Shown here one piece after another: positions 6,910-13,719 of a stretch of 21,201 nt of DNA. The notes below the pieces were generated by a model, which saw nothing but the letters and a program-made list of their open reading frames with translations, was not told the origin of the DNA and did not search any database. Position 1 is the stretch's first letter, and every line of letters starts with the position of its first letter. Position numbers and translations under genes: made by a program. Source of the DNA: Oscillospiraceae bacterium (lineage in GTDB: Bacteria; Bacillota; Clostridia; Oscillospirales; Ruminococcaceae); NCBI GenBank assembly GCA_900770195.1, contig CAAGJI010000070.1:1-21201 (forward strand). The letters are read 5' to 3'.

Positions 6910-7815
6910 TTAGTTAAAATCTTCACAATTTTCATCTTTAATAGCATCAGGAAGTTTGCCAAGAAGATAATTTTCAAGATGTTCCCATATTTCATCACTT
7001 GTTAAATTATTCTGATAAAGATATGTCATCATTTTAACAGATACTTCGTGACGTTCCTTTATGTTTTCAAGAAGAGTGTTTTTATATGTGTCAGGTTTTT
7101 TAACAGCAATCTCCATACTTTTTGTTTCATTTACATATATATAAATCTGGCTGTCAGAACCGCCTGTTGAACTGAATGTTAACACACCAAAAGATTCGAG
7201 AAGTCCGAGAACAGTTAAAACTTCAGCACTTTTATTGTATTTTTCATTTACAACAAAAAACCTTTCTTCTTCCGAGTATGAAAAAATCTTATTCTTATTT
7301 ACTCTTACCCATCTGAAAAACGCTTCTATTCCGCTGAGAAAACAGTATGATATTTCACCGTTTTGCTGTGGTCTTGGTTTGTAACATTTTTTTGATATTC
7401 CTTTTGAAAACTTTTTCATATATGTATCAATTGATGCAATGAATACATTTATTATATTTTCACTTACAAATTTGCTTAAATCTGTTTTTTCTGCAAGCTG
7501 GCTTACCATACTTCTTACATTGATATATTTTCCGCTTATAATTGAATCACCTGTAATTGAATTTAATGCATCAATAATCATAGTATAATTTTCTTCTGCA
7601 TTATTTCTAAGATGAAAATCTACTTCAGTAGCCGGTTTCAGGTCATAATTCTTATTTATTTCAAGTTCATCACTTCCTGTATAAAGAAGGTATTTAAACT
7701 TTGGAAATGACATTTTATGAGAATAAGAAACTCTCCATATTTCTTCAAGATTAACCTTGTATATATCTTTTTCTTCTGACACAAGTTTTGATACATTACA
7801 ATATTCTTTGTTGAT
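6910..7815 (-). CDS. C-terminal part of RecQ-like helicase, in the -1 frame
   Basis: This is the continuation of the helicase in the -1 frame, 301 residues when read from the slippery heptamer (INKEYCNVSKLVSEEKDIYKVN...). An internal ATG at 7782 would give 290 residues (MSEEKDIYKVNLEEIW), but it has no good Shine-Dalgarno. The upstream frame loses plausible protein sequence just after the heptamer, so the two are one gene. The region is helical with a winged-helix flavour (SAEVLTVLGLLESFGVLTFSS followed by IYIYV strands), preceded by EAFFRWVRVNKNKIF. This layout suits a RecQ-type C-terminal DNA-binding domain, but I cannot assign a family. It ends DAIKDENCEDFN, 25 bp before the VI-D operon promoter. 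It may be made only by frameshifting, or the gene may be broken. Confidence 0.75.
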   Translation of the reverse strand: MNKEYCNVSKLVSEEKDIYKVNLEEIWRVSYSHKMSFPKFKYLLYTGSDELEINKNYDLKPATEVDFHLRNNAEENYTMIIDALNSITGDSIISGKYINVRSMVSQLAEKTDLSKFVSENIINVFIASIDTYMKKFSKGISKKCYKPRPQQNGEISYCFLSGIEAFFRWVRVNKNKIFSYSEEERFFVVNEKYNKSAEVLTVLGLLESFGVLTFSSTGGSDSQIYIYVNETKSMEIAVKKPDTYKNTLLENIKERHEVSVKMMTYLYQNNLTSDEIWEHLENYLLGKLPDAIKDENCEDFN

Positions 7816-10073
7816 TTTTTTATATCGCTTTCAGAAATGTTGAAATATCCGTATCTGAATATTGTTTCCGGTTTCATATGAAACGGTGTGTAAGTTCCGT
7901 TTTCTTCAGCATCTTTCTGAATAAGAAGCATTGCTGTTTTTACTTTGTTGATAAGGTCAGTGTCATCAGATTCAAGTCCTGCTCTTTTAAAAATGTAGGC
8001 AAAGTTTTCAGCATCAATCATCATTCCGTTATTTTTCTTGACAAAAAAATTATTTTTACCGCTCAATTTGCTGTTATATACATCAAGGATTTTTCTCATA
8101 ACCTCTATTAACTGATATTTTTTTATTGCAGAAAGTCCGTGAAGTCTGTTTATGTGCATAAAGTCATTTGACATATGTTTGTATATTGCGTGTGCTTCAA
8201 TACTTTTATCTCTTCCTGCACGTCCTATTTCCTGTATATAATCACAAACATTTCCTGTAGGTGCAAAATGTATTACATTAACTATATCAGGAATATCAAT
8301 TCCCATTCCGAAAGCTTTTGTTGCAATCATTACAGGTTTAACACCATCTCTGAACAATTCAAAACTTTCATTTTTATCACTTCCGTCCATTCTTCCATGA
8401 TATTTGACTACATAATCTCCTACAGATGTTGTTGAACAATATGAATCAAACCTTTCGATAAGTGCAACAGTCGGAAAATAAATAAGTGTTTTCTGATTTC
8501 TCATAATTGCAGTTCTGAGGACTTCAATTATAGAATTAAATTTATCTTTTTCATATTCTGTTTTATTTCTTTTAGTTTCAATATTATCTATATCAATTGA
8601 AATATTATCTCTTTTTACGTATCCAAGATATGTAATCGGATTTACCATATTAAGGCTTGAGATTGTATCGCCGTGCATATCTTCTTTTCCTCTGTAAATA
8701 GCTGTTGCAGTAAATGTTGCAATAACAAATGAAGAAGGCTCTTCACTGTTTCTCTGTGCTTTTCTTATCTTTGATATATGTTCACCAAGGAACCAGTAAT
8801 CAGGTCTGAACTGTTTACCCCAAGTTGTAACTATATGTGATTCATCTATAACAACCATACCAATTTTTCTTTTTCCTATAATCTGCTCAATATCACTTTT
8901 ACCAAGAAGAGATTCAGGTGAAAGATAGAGAATATCACATTTTCCGTCCGCAACATCTTCAAGTATTTCCTGCTTTACAACAGGTGATAAATCTGAATTG
9001 ATAGTTCTTGCCTTTGTATATCCTTTTTTATTTAATGACTTAACCTGATCATTCATAAGTCCGATAAGCGGAGATACAACAAGTGTAACAAGACCATATT
9101 TTTCAGCAAGATATATTGCAGGCAACTGAAATAATAATGATTTTCCTGCTCCTGTTGGTGCAGTTACAAATACATCGCCCGCACTTTCATTTTTAGATGC
9201 TTTTTCTGCCTGTGATACTATAGTGTTGATTATTTCCTCCTGTGATACGTTGATAATTTTCTTTTCTCCTTTTTCAAGTGCATCAACATCATAAGTTCTG
9301 AAAGATCTGAATGTATCAAAATTCCAATACTTCTTCATAGTATCAACAATTTCAGGATTTGTATTTTTTAATCTTTCTCTGCCGTTTAAATCTTTATAGA
9401 CTCTTATTCTTCCGTTAAATTTGCCATTTAATATATCTATATAATTTCTTACAGCAGCTTTATCATGATTTTCTGTTTCTATCGAACATATTTCTATATC
9501 TTCTGAATTTTCACATTTTAAAACAAAGTCAAGATAATCTTTTTCTGTGGCTATTCTGCAAACTGTACCGTCTTTTAATTCGTTAATTTCTTCTGCATCT
9601 GACTCTGAAATAAATTCACTTCTGATTTCAACTTTACCGTTTTGTGAAACATCATCATCGTTATATACACAAGCCAAATTATTATTTGAGGTCAAAGTGA
9701 AATTTTTGTATAAATCAAGATATTTTTTTATTCCTTCTATGCTTGATTCAGGACCTGCATCAGGGTTAAAATGATTTTCAAGTGACTTCTTTATTTTATC
9801 ATCTATACCTACCATTACCGGAAATAAATTGTGATAAAGAGAATTTTTGATTATAACTATTTTATCAAATGCTTCATAAAGCATAGCTTTTATCAAAAGA
9901 TATTCATCATATGAAATAACAGGCTTATCAACTGAACAAAGCTTCAATACTCTTGAAAAGCTGTTATTTACTGTATCTGACAAATTGTATTCAGGTACTT
10001 CATATCCTGCAAGTACAAACAAAGTTTTTTCATTTGTGTATTCGTTCATTACATTTTCTACAAATCTGTTCAT
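7656..10073 (-). CDS. RecQ-like superfamily 2 DNA helicase, zero-frame part
   Basis: This is an ATP-dependent helicase of RecQ type. Visible motifs are Walker A APTGAGKS (305-312), VVSPLIGLMNDQ (332-343), the DEAH-like box DESH (410-413), motif III TFTATA (453-458), GMGIDIPDI (589-597) and motif VI QEIGRAGRD (614-622). An unassigned N-terminal region of about 280 residues precedes the helicase core. It includes CSIETENHDKAAVRNYIDILNGKF, whose form suggests an additional domain. From codon 754 the zero-frame sequence (STKNIVMYQNLCQKKK... to VMNLK) is probably non-native, since the true continuation is in the -1 frame from 7815. The combined product would be about 1054 residues. The start has AAAGGAAA upstream and follows the sigma-factor gene by 20 bp. 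Housekeeping repair is possible, but the size and position beside a CRISPR locus also suit a defence helicase. Confidence 0.9.
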   Translation of the reverse strand: MNRFVENVMNEYTNEKTLFVLAGYEVPEYNLSDTVNNSFSRVLKLCSVDKPVISYDEYLLIKAMLYEAFDKIVIIKNSLYHNLFPVMVGIDDKIKKSLENHFNPDAGPESSIEGIKKYLDLYKNFTLTSNNNLACVYNDDDVSQNGKVEIRSEFISESDAEEINELKDGTVCRIATEKDYLDFVLKCENSEDIEICSIETENHDKAAVRNYIDILNGKFNGRIRVYKDLNGRERLKNTNPEIVDTMKKYWNFDTFRSFRTYDVDALEKGEKKIINVSQEEIINTIVSQAEKASKNESAGDVFVTAPTGAGKSLLFQLPAIYLAEKYGLVTLVVSPLIGLMNDQVKSLNKKGYTKARTINSDLSPVVKQEILEDVADGKCDILYLSPESLLGKSDIEQIIGKRKIGMVVIDESHIVTTWGKQFRPDYWFLGEHISKIRKAQRNSEEPSSFVIATFTATAIYRGKEDMHGDTISSLNMVNPITYLGYVKRDNISIDIDNIETKRNKTEYEKDKFNSIIEVLRTAIMRNQKTLIYFPTVALIERFDSYCSTTSVGDYVVKYHGRMDGSDKNESFELFRDGVKPVMIATKAFGMGIDIPDIVNVIHFAPTGNVCDYIQEIGRAGRDKSIEAHAIYKHMSNDFMHINRLHGLSAIKKYQLIEVMRKILDVYNSKLSGKNNFFVKKNNGMMIDAENFAYIFKRAGLESDDTDLINKVKTAMLLIQKDAEENGTYTPFHMKPETIFRYGYFNISESDIKKSTKNIVMYQNLCQKKKIYTRLILKKYGEFLILIKCHFQSLNTFFIQEVMNLK
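7815..7821 (-). other. A AAA AAA heptamer at the helicase frame break
   Basis: On the minus strand the zero frame reads GAT ATA AAA AAA TCA. The last A of ATA plus the two AAA codons form A AAA AAA in exactly the phase required for -1 slippage. After a -1 shift the next codons are ATC AAC AAA GAA, leading into the 301-residue frame. An eighth A would also restore the frame, so a one-base deletion is the alternative. Confidence 0.75.
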
Positions 10074-10093
10074 TTTAATGTTTCCTTTCCTAA

Positions 10094-11089
10094 TTACGCT
10101 GCAAATTCTCTTAAAACTGATGAAAATCTAAGATTTCTTAAAGCTTTTGATTCAATCTGACGGATTCTTTCTCTTGTTAAACCTAATTCAAATCCTATTT
10201 CTTCAAGAGTGTAAATCCTGCCATAAAACCCTAATCTTTTACAAAGAATATCAAATTCACGCTTGCTGAGTCTGGCTCTCATTATTTCCAGAATTTCTTC
10301 TCTCATATAGTTGCTCATAACTACTTCTTCAACATTTACAGATCTATCTTCAAACATATCACCAAGAAATGTATCTTCATCTTCATTTATTGGTTGATCA
10401 AGACTTTCAATTCTGAGATAATTTTTTATATACTTAAATACTTCAATTGATTTTTCAATTGTCATATTTTTTTCTGAATTAGTAAAAATTTGTAATAATT
10501 CAAAATATGTGCTGTATGGATGCTTGCTTCTGCAAATTAAAGCTCTGTATATCTTTTCCATCATATGTACAGGAATCCTTACTGAGTATCCATTTTCAAA
10601 TATTTCACGAATTATCGCACCTTTTAAATAATAATGACAATATGTAATAAATCTGCATTCCTTTTTATAGTCAAATCTCTGTGCAGCTTTAAGAAGAGCC
10701 ATTGCACCAACCATTTCAAGATCTTCATTATCAAGAGAACAATTGAAGAATATTCTCATATATTTTGCTGCCATTTTACGTGCAAAATTATAATTCTTTG
10801 AAATCAGAGCATTTTTTGCAGGTTCGTTACCGTCCTGAATTAAAGAACAAAGTTCTTCATTTGTAAGATTTACAAGTTTTTCAACTGAACCCATATAACG
10901 ATTTACTGTTATCTTTTCATCATCTGCTGTTTCTGTGAGTGTGATGTGATTTTCAGCCATAATACTGATAATTTCTTCATATTCAGATTCGTTGATTTCA
11001 GGGAAAATATATTCAAATTTTTCAAGACTGATTTCTCTTCTTTCGTTCATTGCTTCAAATAAATTTTTTAAAATAAAATTTCTGTTCAT
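10094..11089 (-). CDS. Divergent sigma-70 family RNA polymerase sigma factor
   Basis: A 331-residue product starts at ATG 11089, which has AAAGGA about 9 nt upstream. The frame is open to an ATG at 11113 without a better ribosome site. From M9 of the longer frame, LEKFEYIFPEINESEYEEIISIMAENHITL (30-59) resembles region 1.1 of RpoD. Region 2 covers about 85-172: TNEELCSLIQDG, the core-binding RKMAAKYMRIF and LDNEDLEMVGAMALLKAAQRFD, and the -10-reading RFITYCHYYLKGAIIREIF. Region 3 spans about 175-240, and region 4 is near 270-335 with the -35-reading YTLEEIGFELGLTRERIRQIESKALRNLR. It is too short and diverged to be the main RpoD; it looks like an alternative or paralogous sigma. It forms an operon with the helicase and sits behind three tandem promoters, so autoregulation is plausible. 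Confidence 0.93.
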   Translation of the reverse strand: MNRNFILKNLFEAMNERREISLEKFEYIFPEINESEYEEIISIMAENHITLTETADDEKITVNRYMGSVEKLVNLTNEELCSLIQDGNEPAKNALISKNYNFARKMAAKYMRIFFNCSLDNEDLEMVGAMALLKAAQRFDYKKECRFITYCHYYLKGAIIREIFENGYSVRIPVHMMEKIYRALICRSKHPYSTYFELLQIFTNSEKNMTIEKSIEVFKYIKNYLRIESLDQPINEDEDTFLGDMFEDRSVNVEEVVMSNYMREEILEIMRARLSKREFDILCKRLGFYGRIYTLEEIGFELGLTRERIRQIESKALRNLRFSSVLREFAA

Positions 11090-11152
11090 GGTAGTTTTTC
11101 CTTTCATAACCATTTATTTTTTTGATTTGCCTTTGCTTTGGCTTATGTATGT

Positions 11153-11181
11153 ATTATACACTGTTTTGGAATTGTTTCCAA
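11153..11181 (-). promoter_or_regulatory. Promoter copy 1 of the sigma-helicase operon (gene-proximal)
   Basis: TTGGAA (11176-11181), 17 bp, then TATAAT (11153-11158) within AGTGTATAATAC on the minus strand. The -35 lies in the palindrome TTGGAA-N4-TTCCAA, a possible operator. Confidence 0.75.
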
Positions 11182-11252
11182 GTAAAAAAGTGCAACGTGA
11201 TTTTACTTTTTTTCAATTTTTTTGATTTGCCTTTGCTTTAGCTTATGTATAT

Positions 11253-11281
11253 ATTATACACTGTTTTAAAATTGTTTCCAA
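11253..11281 (-). promoter_or_regulatory. Promoter copy 2 of the sigma-helicase operon
   Basis: TTGGAA (11276-11281), 17 bp, then TATAAT (11253-11258). The -10 context AGTGTATAATA is kept, but the inner half of the operator-like palindrome has changed to TTTTAA. Confidence 0.7.
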
Positions 11282-11351
11282 GTAAAAAAGTGCAACGTGA
11301 TTTTACTTTTTTTCATTTTTTTGATTTGCCTTTGCTTTAGCTTATGTATGT

Positions 11352-11380
11352 ATTATACACTGTTTTAAAATTGTTTCAAA
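11352..11380 (-). promoter_or_regulatory. Promoter copy 3 of the sigma-helicase operon (gene-distal)
   Basis: TATAAT at 11352-11357 is preceded by TTTGAA at 17 bp or TTGAAA at 16 bp, on the minus strand. The -10 context AGTGTATAATAC is identical to copy 1. Confidence 0.7.
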
Positions 11381-11439
11381 GTAAAAAAGTGCAAAAGTAA
11401 AATATTAAAAAAAGTATCCATTTAAAGAAAATAACACCA

Positions 11440-11597
11440 TGAAAAAAGTCTTTACAAACAATATCGTTTGCAAAGACTTTTATTAATATATCCATATTAA
11501 AATAAATTCATTACTCTTATTTAAAGCAATTTCATTTTATGAAATTATATTTTTCTCCCAAATATATATTTTTCTGTGTTTTATATCGTATACTTTA
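11440..11597 (-). ncRNA. Candidate small RNA between an orphan promoter and a terminator
   Basis: An extended -10 TGGTATAAT lies on the minus strand (TATAAT at 11603-11608), but no convincing -35 is placed at 17 bp. No ORF longer than a few codons follows. The stretch ends in the strong hairpin at 11444-11481. The unit would be about 155 nt and very AT-rich, with GGGAGAAAAATATAATTTC near its middle. This is weak evidence for a transcript, and the terminator could simply serve other transcription. Confidence 0.25.
11444..11481 (-). terminator. Hairpin terminator, possibly bidirectional
   Basis: Arms 11444-11459 (AAAAGTCTTTACAAAC) and 11466-11481 pair over 16 bp with one mismatch, which is a G-U wobble on the minus strand. 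T or A runs flank both sides. Confidence 0.75.
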
Positions 11598-11666
11598 ATA
11601 TTATTATACCATATCAGTTGTTCAAAATTTTCATAGATAAGCAACTCGACAAAATAAACAAAATAA

Positions 11667-11701
11667 AAAAGAGTGTTTCTATCGCACGAAAACACTCTTT
11701 T
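11667..11701 (-). terminator. Terminator of the tRNA-Gln gene
   Basis: Minus-strand AAAAGAGTGTTT pairs with AAACACTCTTTT (11690-11701 with 11667-11678) around an 11-base loop. A T-rich tract (TTTTTTATTTTG) follows, about 20 bp after the tRNA 3' end. Confidence 0.85.
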
Positions 11702-11722
11702 GCTGAATAATTATAAAAGTTA

Positions 11723-11798
11723 TGGTTGGGATAGCTGGATTCGAACCAGCGGAATGACGGAGTCAAAGTCCGTTGCCTTACCACTTGGCTATACCCCA
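11723..11798 (-). tRNA. tRNA-Gln (anticodon TTG)
   Basis: The minus strand folds into a full cloverleaf. The acceptor stem is TGGGGTA with TATCCCA, and the D-arm holds GCCAAGTGGTAAGGC. The anticodon stem is ACGGA/TCCGT with loop CTTTGAC (anticodon TTG, reading CAA). The T-arm is GCTGG-TTCGAAT-CCAGC, followed by discriminator A and an encoded CCA. Confidence 0.97.
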
Positions 11799-11821
11799 AT
11801 AATTAAGCAAAATACATTTAT

Positions 11822-11850
11822 ATTATAGCATACTTTAATATTTATGTCAA
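11822..11850 (-). promoter_or_regulatory. Promoter of tRNA-Gln
   Basis: Minus-strand TTGACA (11845-11850), 17 bp, then TATAAT (11822-11827) with an extended TGC. This is a perfect consensus promoter 24 bp from the tRNA start. Confidence 0.88.
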
Positions 11851-12026
11851 TATTAAAAGCGATTTTAAATATTGATTTTTTGTAAAAATAATATTTAAGA
11901 AAATTATTCATTTAAAAAATATATTTTTCAGCAAGCACTTTACTTGTTAAAACAAACTATAAAACAATTTTTTTATCGTTTTATTTAGTTGAACTGACGA
12001 TTTTTTTAAATAATCTTGTTATATGG

Positions 12027-12055
12027 TTGACTTTTTCAAAGTATAATGATATTAT
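12027..12055 (+). promoter_or_regulatory. Promoter of the sugar transferase gene
   Basis: TTGACT (12027-12032), 17 bp, then TATTAT (12050-12055). The transcript would have a leader of about 57 nt. The remaining sequence back to 11851 is AT-rich, and I see no gene or clear riboswitch in it. Confidence 0.65.
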
Positions 12056-12118
12056 AAAGCTATGGTTTAAGTTAATTTATACATTTAAAAGTGAAAAGGT
12101 TACATTTCAGGAGGAGTT

Positions 12119-12820
12119 ATGAATAATACTGTTGGTATTTCCGGCATTACTCTTTCAAAAGATGAGTTTGTCGTTCTTAGAGAAAAAATTGAAAAAGCAT
12201 CTGACAGCAACAGACGTGTTTACTGGTTTGTAAAAAGAATTTTCGATATTATAATGAGTTCTGTTGCTATTTTAATTTTAAGTCCTGTTTTTCTTATTGT
12301 TGCACTTGCAATATATATCGATGATCCTAAAGGAAGTCCTTTTTTTGTACAGACAAGAGTTGGACGACACGGTAAAAAATTTAAATTTTATAAATTCAGG
12401 TCTATGGTTTCAAATGCAGAAGAACTTCTCGAACAGCTAAAAGAAAAAAATGAAAAAGATGGACCTGTTTTTAAAATGAAAGACGATCCAAGAATAACAA
12501 GAGTCGGAAAATTTATACGAAAGACAAGCATTGATGAACTTCCTCAGCTTTTTAACATATTAAAAGGCGATATGTCAATAGTCGGTCCACGACCATCTCT
12601 TCCGAAGGAAGTCAGTCAATATAATGATTATCAGGCACAGAGACTGTTTGTAACACCGGGACTTACCTGTTACTGGCAGGCATCAAAAAAACGAGATGAA
12701 ATACCTTTTGATGAATGGGTTGACCTTGATATAAAATATATCCTTGAAAGATCATGGCTTGTTGATATTAAAGTTATAATAAAAACATTCACTGCTGTTT
12801 TCACAGGTCAGGGAGAATAA
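12119..12820 (+). CDS. Membrane phosphoglycosyl transferase (bacterial sugar transferase family)
   Basis: The enzyme moves a phospho-sugar from a UDP-sugar to undecaprenyl phosphate, the first membrane step in making a capsule, exopolysaccharide or glycan. The 233 residues are the minimal monotopic form: a single membrane (re-entrant) helix at about 42-66 (FDIIMSSVAILILSPVFLIVALAIY), then QTRVGRHGKKFKFYKFRSM (78-96) and DDPRITRVGKFIRKTSIDELPQLFNILKGDMSIVGPRP (122-159). D139 and E140 are the expected catalytic Asp-Glu pair. GLTCYWQ further on is also conserved in the family. AGGAGG precedes the ATG. The gene stands alone between its own promoter and terminator, so the acceptor pathway and sugar specificity cannot be told from neighbours. 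Confidence 0.95.
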   Translation: MNNTVGISGITLSKDEFVVLREKIEKASDSNRRVYWFVKRIFDIIMSSVAILILSPVFLIVALAIYIDDPKGSPFFVQTRVGRHGKKFKFYKFRSMVSNAEELLEQLKEKNEKDGPVFKMKDDPRITRVGKFIRKTSIDELPQLFNILKGDMSIVGPRPSLPKEVSQYNDYQAQRLFVTPGLTCYWQASKKRDEIPFDEWVDLDIKYILERSWLVDIKVIIKTFTAVFTGQGE

Positions 12821-12831
12821 ATGCTTTTAAT

Positions 12832-12856
12832 GAGGTGTATAGACACCTCTTTTTAT
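12832..12856 (+). terminator. Terminator of the sugar transferase gene
   Basis: GAGGTGT, loop ATAG, ACACCTC (12832-12849), followed by a T run, 12 bp after the stop codon. Confidence 0.88.
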
Positions 12857-12917
12857 TTTGTACAAATGTTAAATTTGAAAAAAAATAAAATTTTTTAAGG
12901 AAATTTATCAAAATCTA

Positions 12918-12946
12918 TTGATTAAAGAAAAAAAAAGTAGTATAAT
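12918..12946 (+). promoter_or_regulatory. Promoter of the NifU-like/GGGtGRT operon
   Basis: TTGATT (12918-12923), 17 bp, then TATAAT (12941-12946). The early transcript contains a small hairpin with TGTGC (12954-12958) pairing GCACA (12971-12975), before AAAGGAG and the ATG at 13012. Confidence 0.8.
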
Positions 12947-13011
12947 ATAAATGTGTGCAAGGTCGCTCAAGCACATTAAACTATTCATATAAAAAATGAA
13001 AGGAGTTTCCA

Positions 13012-13704
13012 ATGGTTTATTCTAAAGAAGTTGAAGAAATGTGCCCTGTAGCTCAGGGTGTCGCTCATGGTGCTGCTCCGATTCCGGAAGAAGCAAAATG
13101 GGTAAAAGCAAAGGAAATCAAAGATATTTCAGGTTTTACACACGGTGTGGGCTGGTGTGCTCCTCAGCAGGGTACTTGTAAGCTTACTCTTAATGTAAAA
13201 GAAGGTATTATTCAGGAATGTCTCGTTGAGACAGTAGGTTGTTCAGGTATGACACATTCAGCTGCTATGGCAGCAGAAATTCTCCCTGGCAGAACAATCC
13301 TTGAAGCTCTTAATACAGACCTTGTTTGTGATGCTATCAATACAGCAATGAGAGAACTCTTCTTACAGATTGTTTACGGTCGTTCACAGAGTGCTTTCTC
13401 AGAAGGCGGTCTTGTTATCGGTGCAGGTCTTGAAGACCTTGGTAAGGGACTTCGCAGCCAGGTTGGTACAATGTATGGTACTCTTGAAAAGGGTCCTCGT
13501 TATCTTGAAATGACAGACGGTTATGTTACAAAACTCGCTCTTGACGAAGATGATGAAATCATCGGTTACAAGTTTGTTAACTTTGGTAAGATGATGGACT
13601 TCATTAAAGCCGGCGATGATGCAAATACTGCATTTGAAAAGGCTCAGGGTCAGTACGGCAGAGTTGATGACGCTGTTAAGTTCATTGATCCAAGAAAAGA
13701 ATAA
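13012..13704 (+). CDS. Iron-sulfur cluster assembly scaffold-like (NifU/IscU N-domain-like) protein
   Basis: This is a 230-residue soluble protein recognisable as the partner of GGGtGRT proteins in clostridial genomes. The core resembles the NifU/IscU scaffold fold: GVGWCAPQQGTCKLTLNV (45-62) with C49 and C56, then VETVGCSGMTHSAAMAAEIL (72-91) with C77 in the scaffold-type GC-S turn, and C106 further on. These cysteines could hold an iron-sulfur cluster, but the true substrate is unknown. The C-terminal part (about 150-230) is an added domain with GYVTKLALDEDDEIIGYKFVNFGKMMDFIKAG. It starts behind AAAGGAG and is followed after 15 bp by the GGGtGRT gene, so the two are one operon. Its codon use (GGT, CTT, GAA) and strong signals suggest high expression. 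Confidence 0.88.
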   Translation: MVYSKEVEEMCPVAQGVAHGAAPIPEEAKWVKAKEIKDISGFTHGVGWCAPQQGTCKLTLNVKEGIIQECLVETVGCSGMTHSAAMAAEILPGRTILEALNTDLVCDAINTAMRELFLQIVYGRSQSAFSEGGLVIGAGLEDLGKGLRSQVGTMYGTLEKGPRYLEMTDGYVTKLALDEDDEIIGYKFVNFGKMMDFIKAGDDANTAFEKAQGQYGRVDDAVKFIDPRKE

Positions 13705-13719
13705 GGAGGATTTCATACA

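Larger units (their letters stand above)
11121..11399 (-). repeat. Three tandem copies of a ~100-bp promoter segment
   Basis: Copies begin at 11121, 11221 and 11320 (spacing 100 and 99 bp), each opening TTTGATTTGCCTTTGCTTT on the plus strand. Copies 1 and 2 are almost identical; copy 3 diverges after about 80 bp. Each carries CTTATG, ATTATACACTGTTTT and AGTAAAAAAGTGCAA. Copies 1 and 2 also carry an AAGTAAAA...TTTTACTT inverted repeat. Copy 1 alone keeps a perfect TTGGAA-N4-TTCCAA palindrome over its -35. All three promoters face the sigma-factor gene. Confidence 0.93.

Noticed and set aside
7656..7814. Treating the zero-frame tail of the helicase as its real C-terminus
   Set aside because: After codon 753 this frame reads low-complexity sequence, while the -1 frame gives a coherent 301-residue continuation. 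A truncated product may still exist if slippage is partial.
11851..12118. Riboswitch or attenuator ahead of the sugar transferase
   Set aside because: Only a weak ATCGT/ACGAT stem with a T run (about 11970-12008) is seen, and it lies upstream of the promoter.
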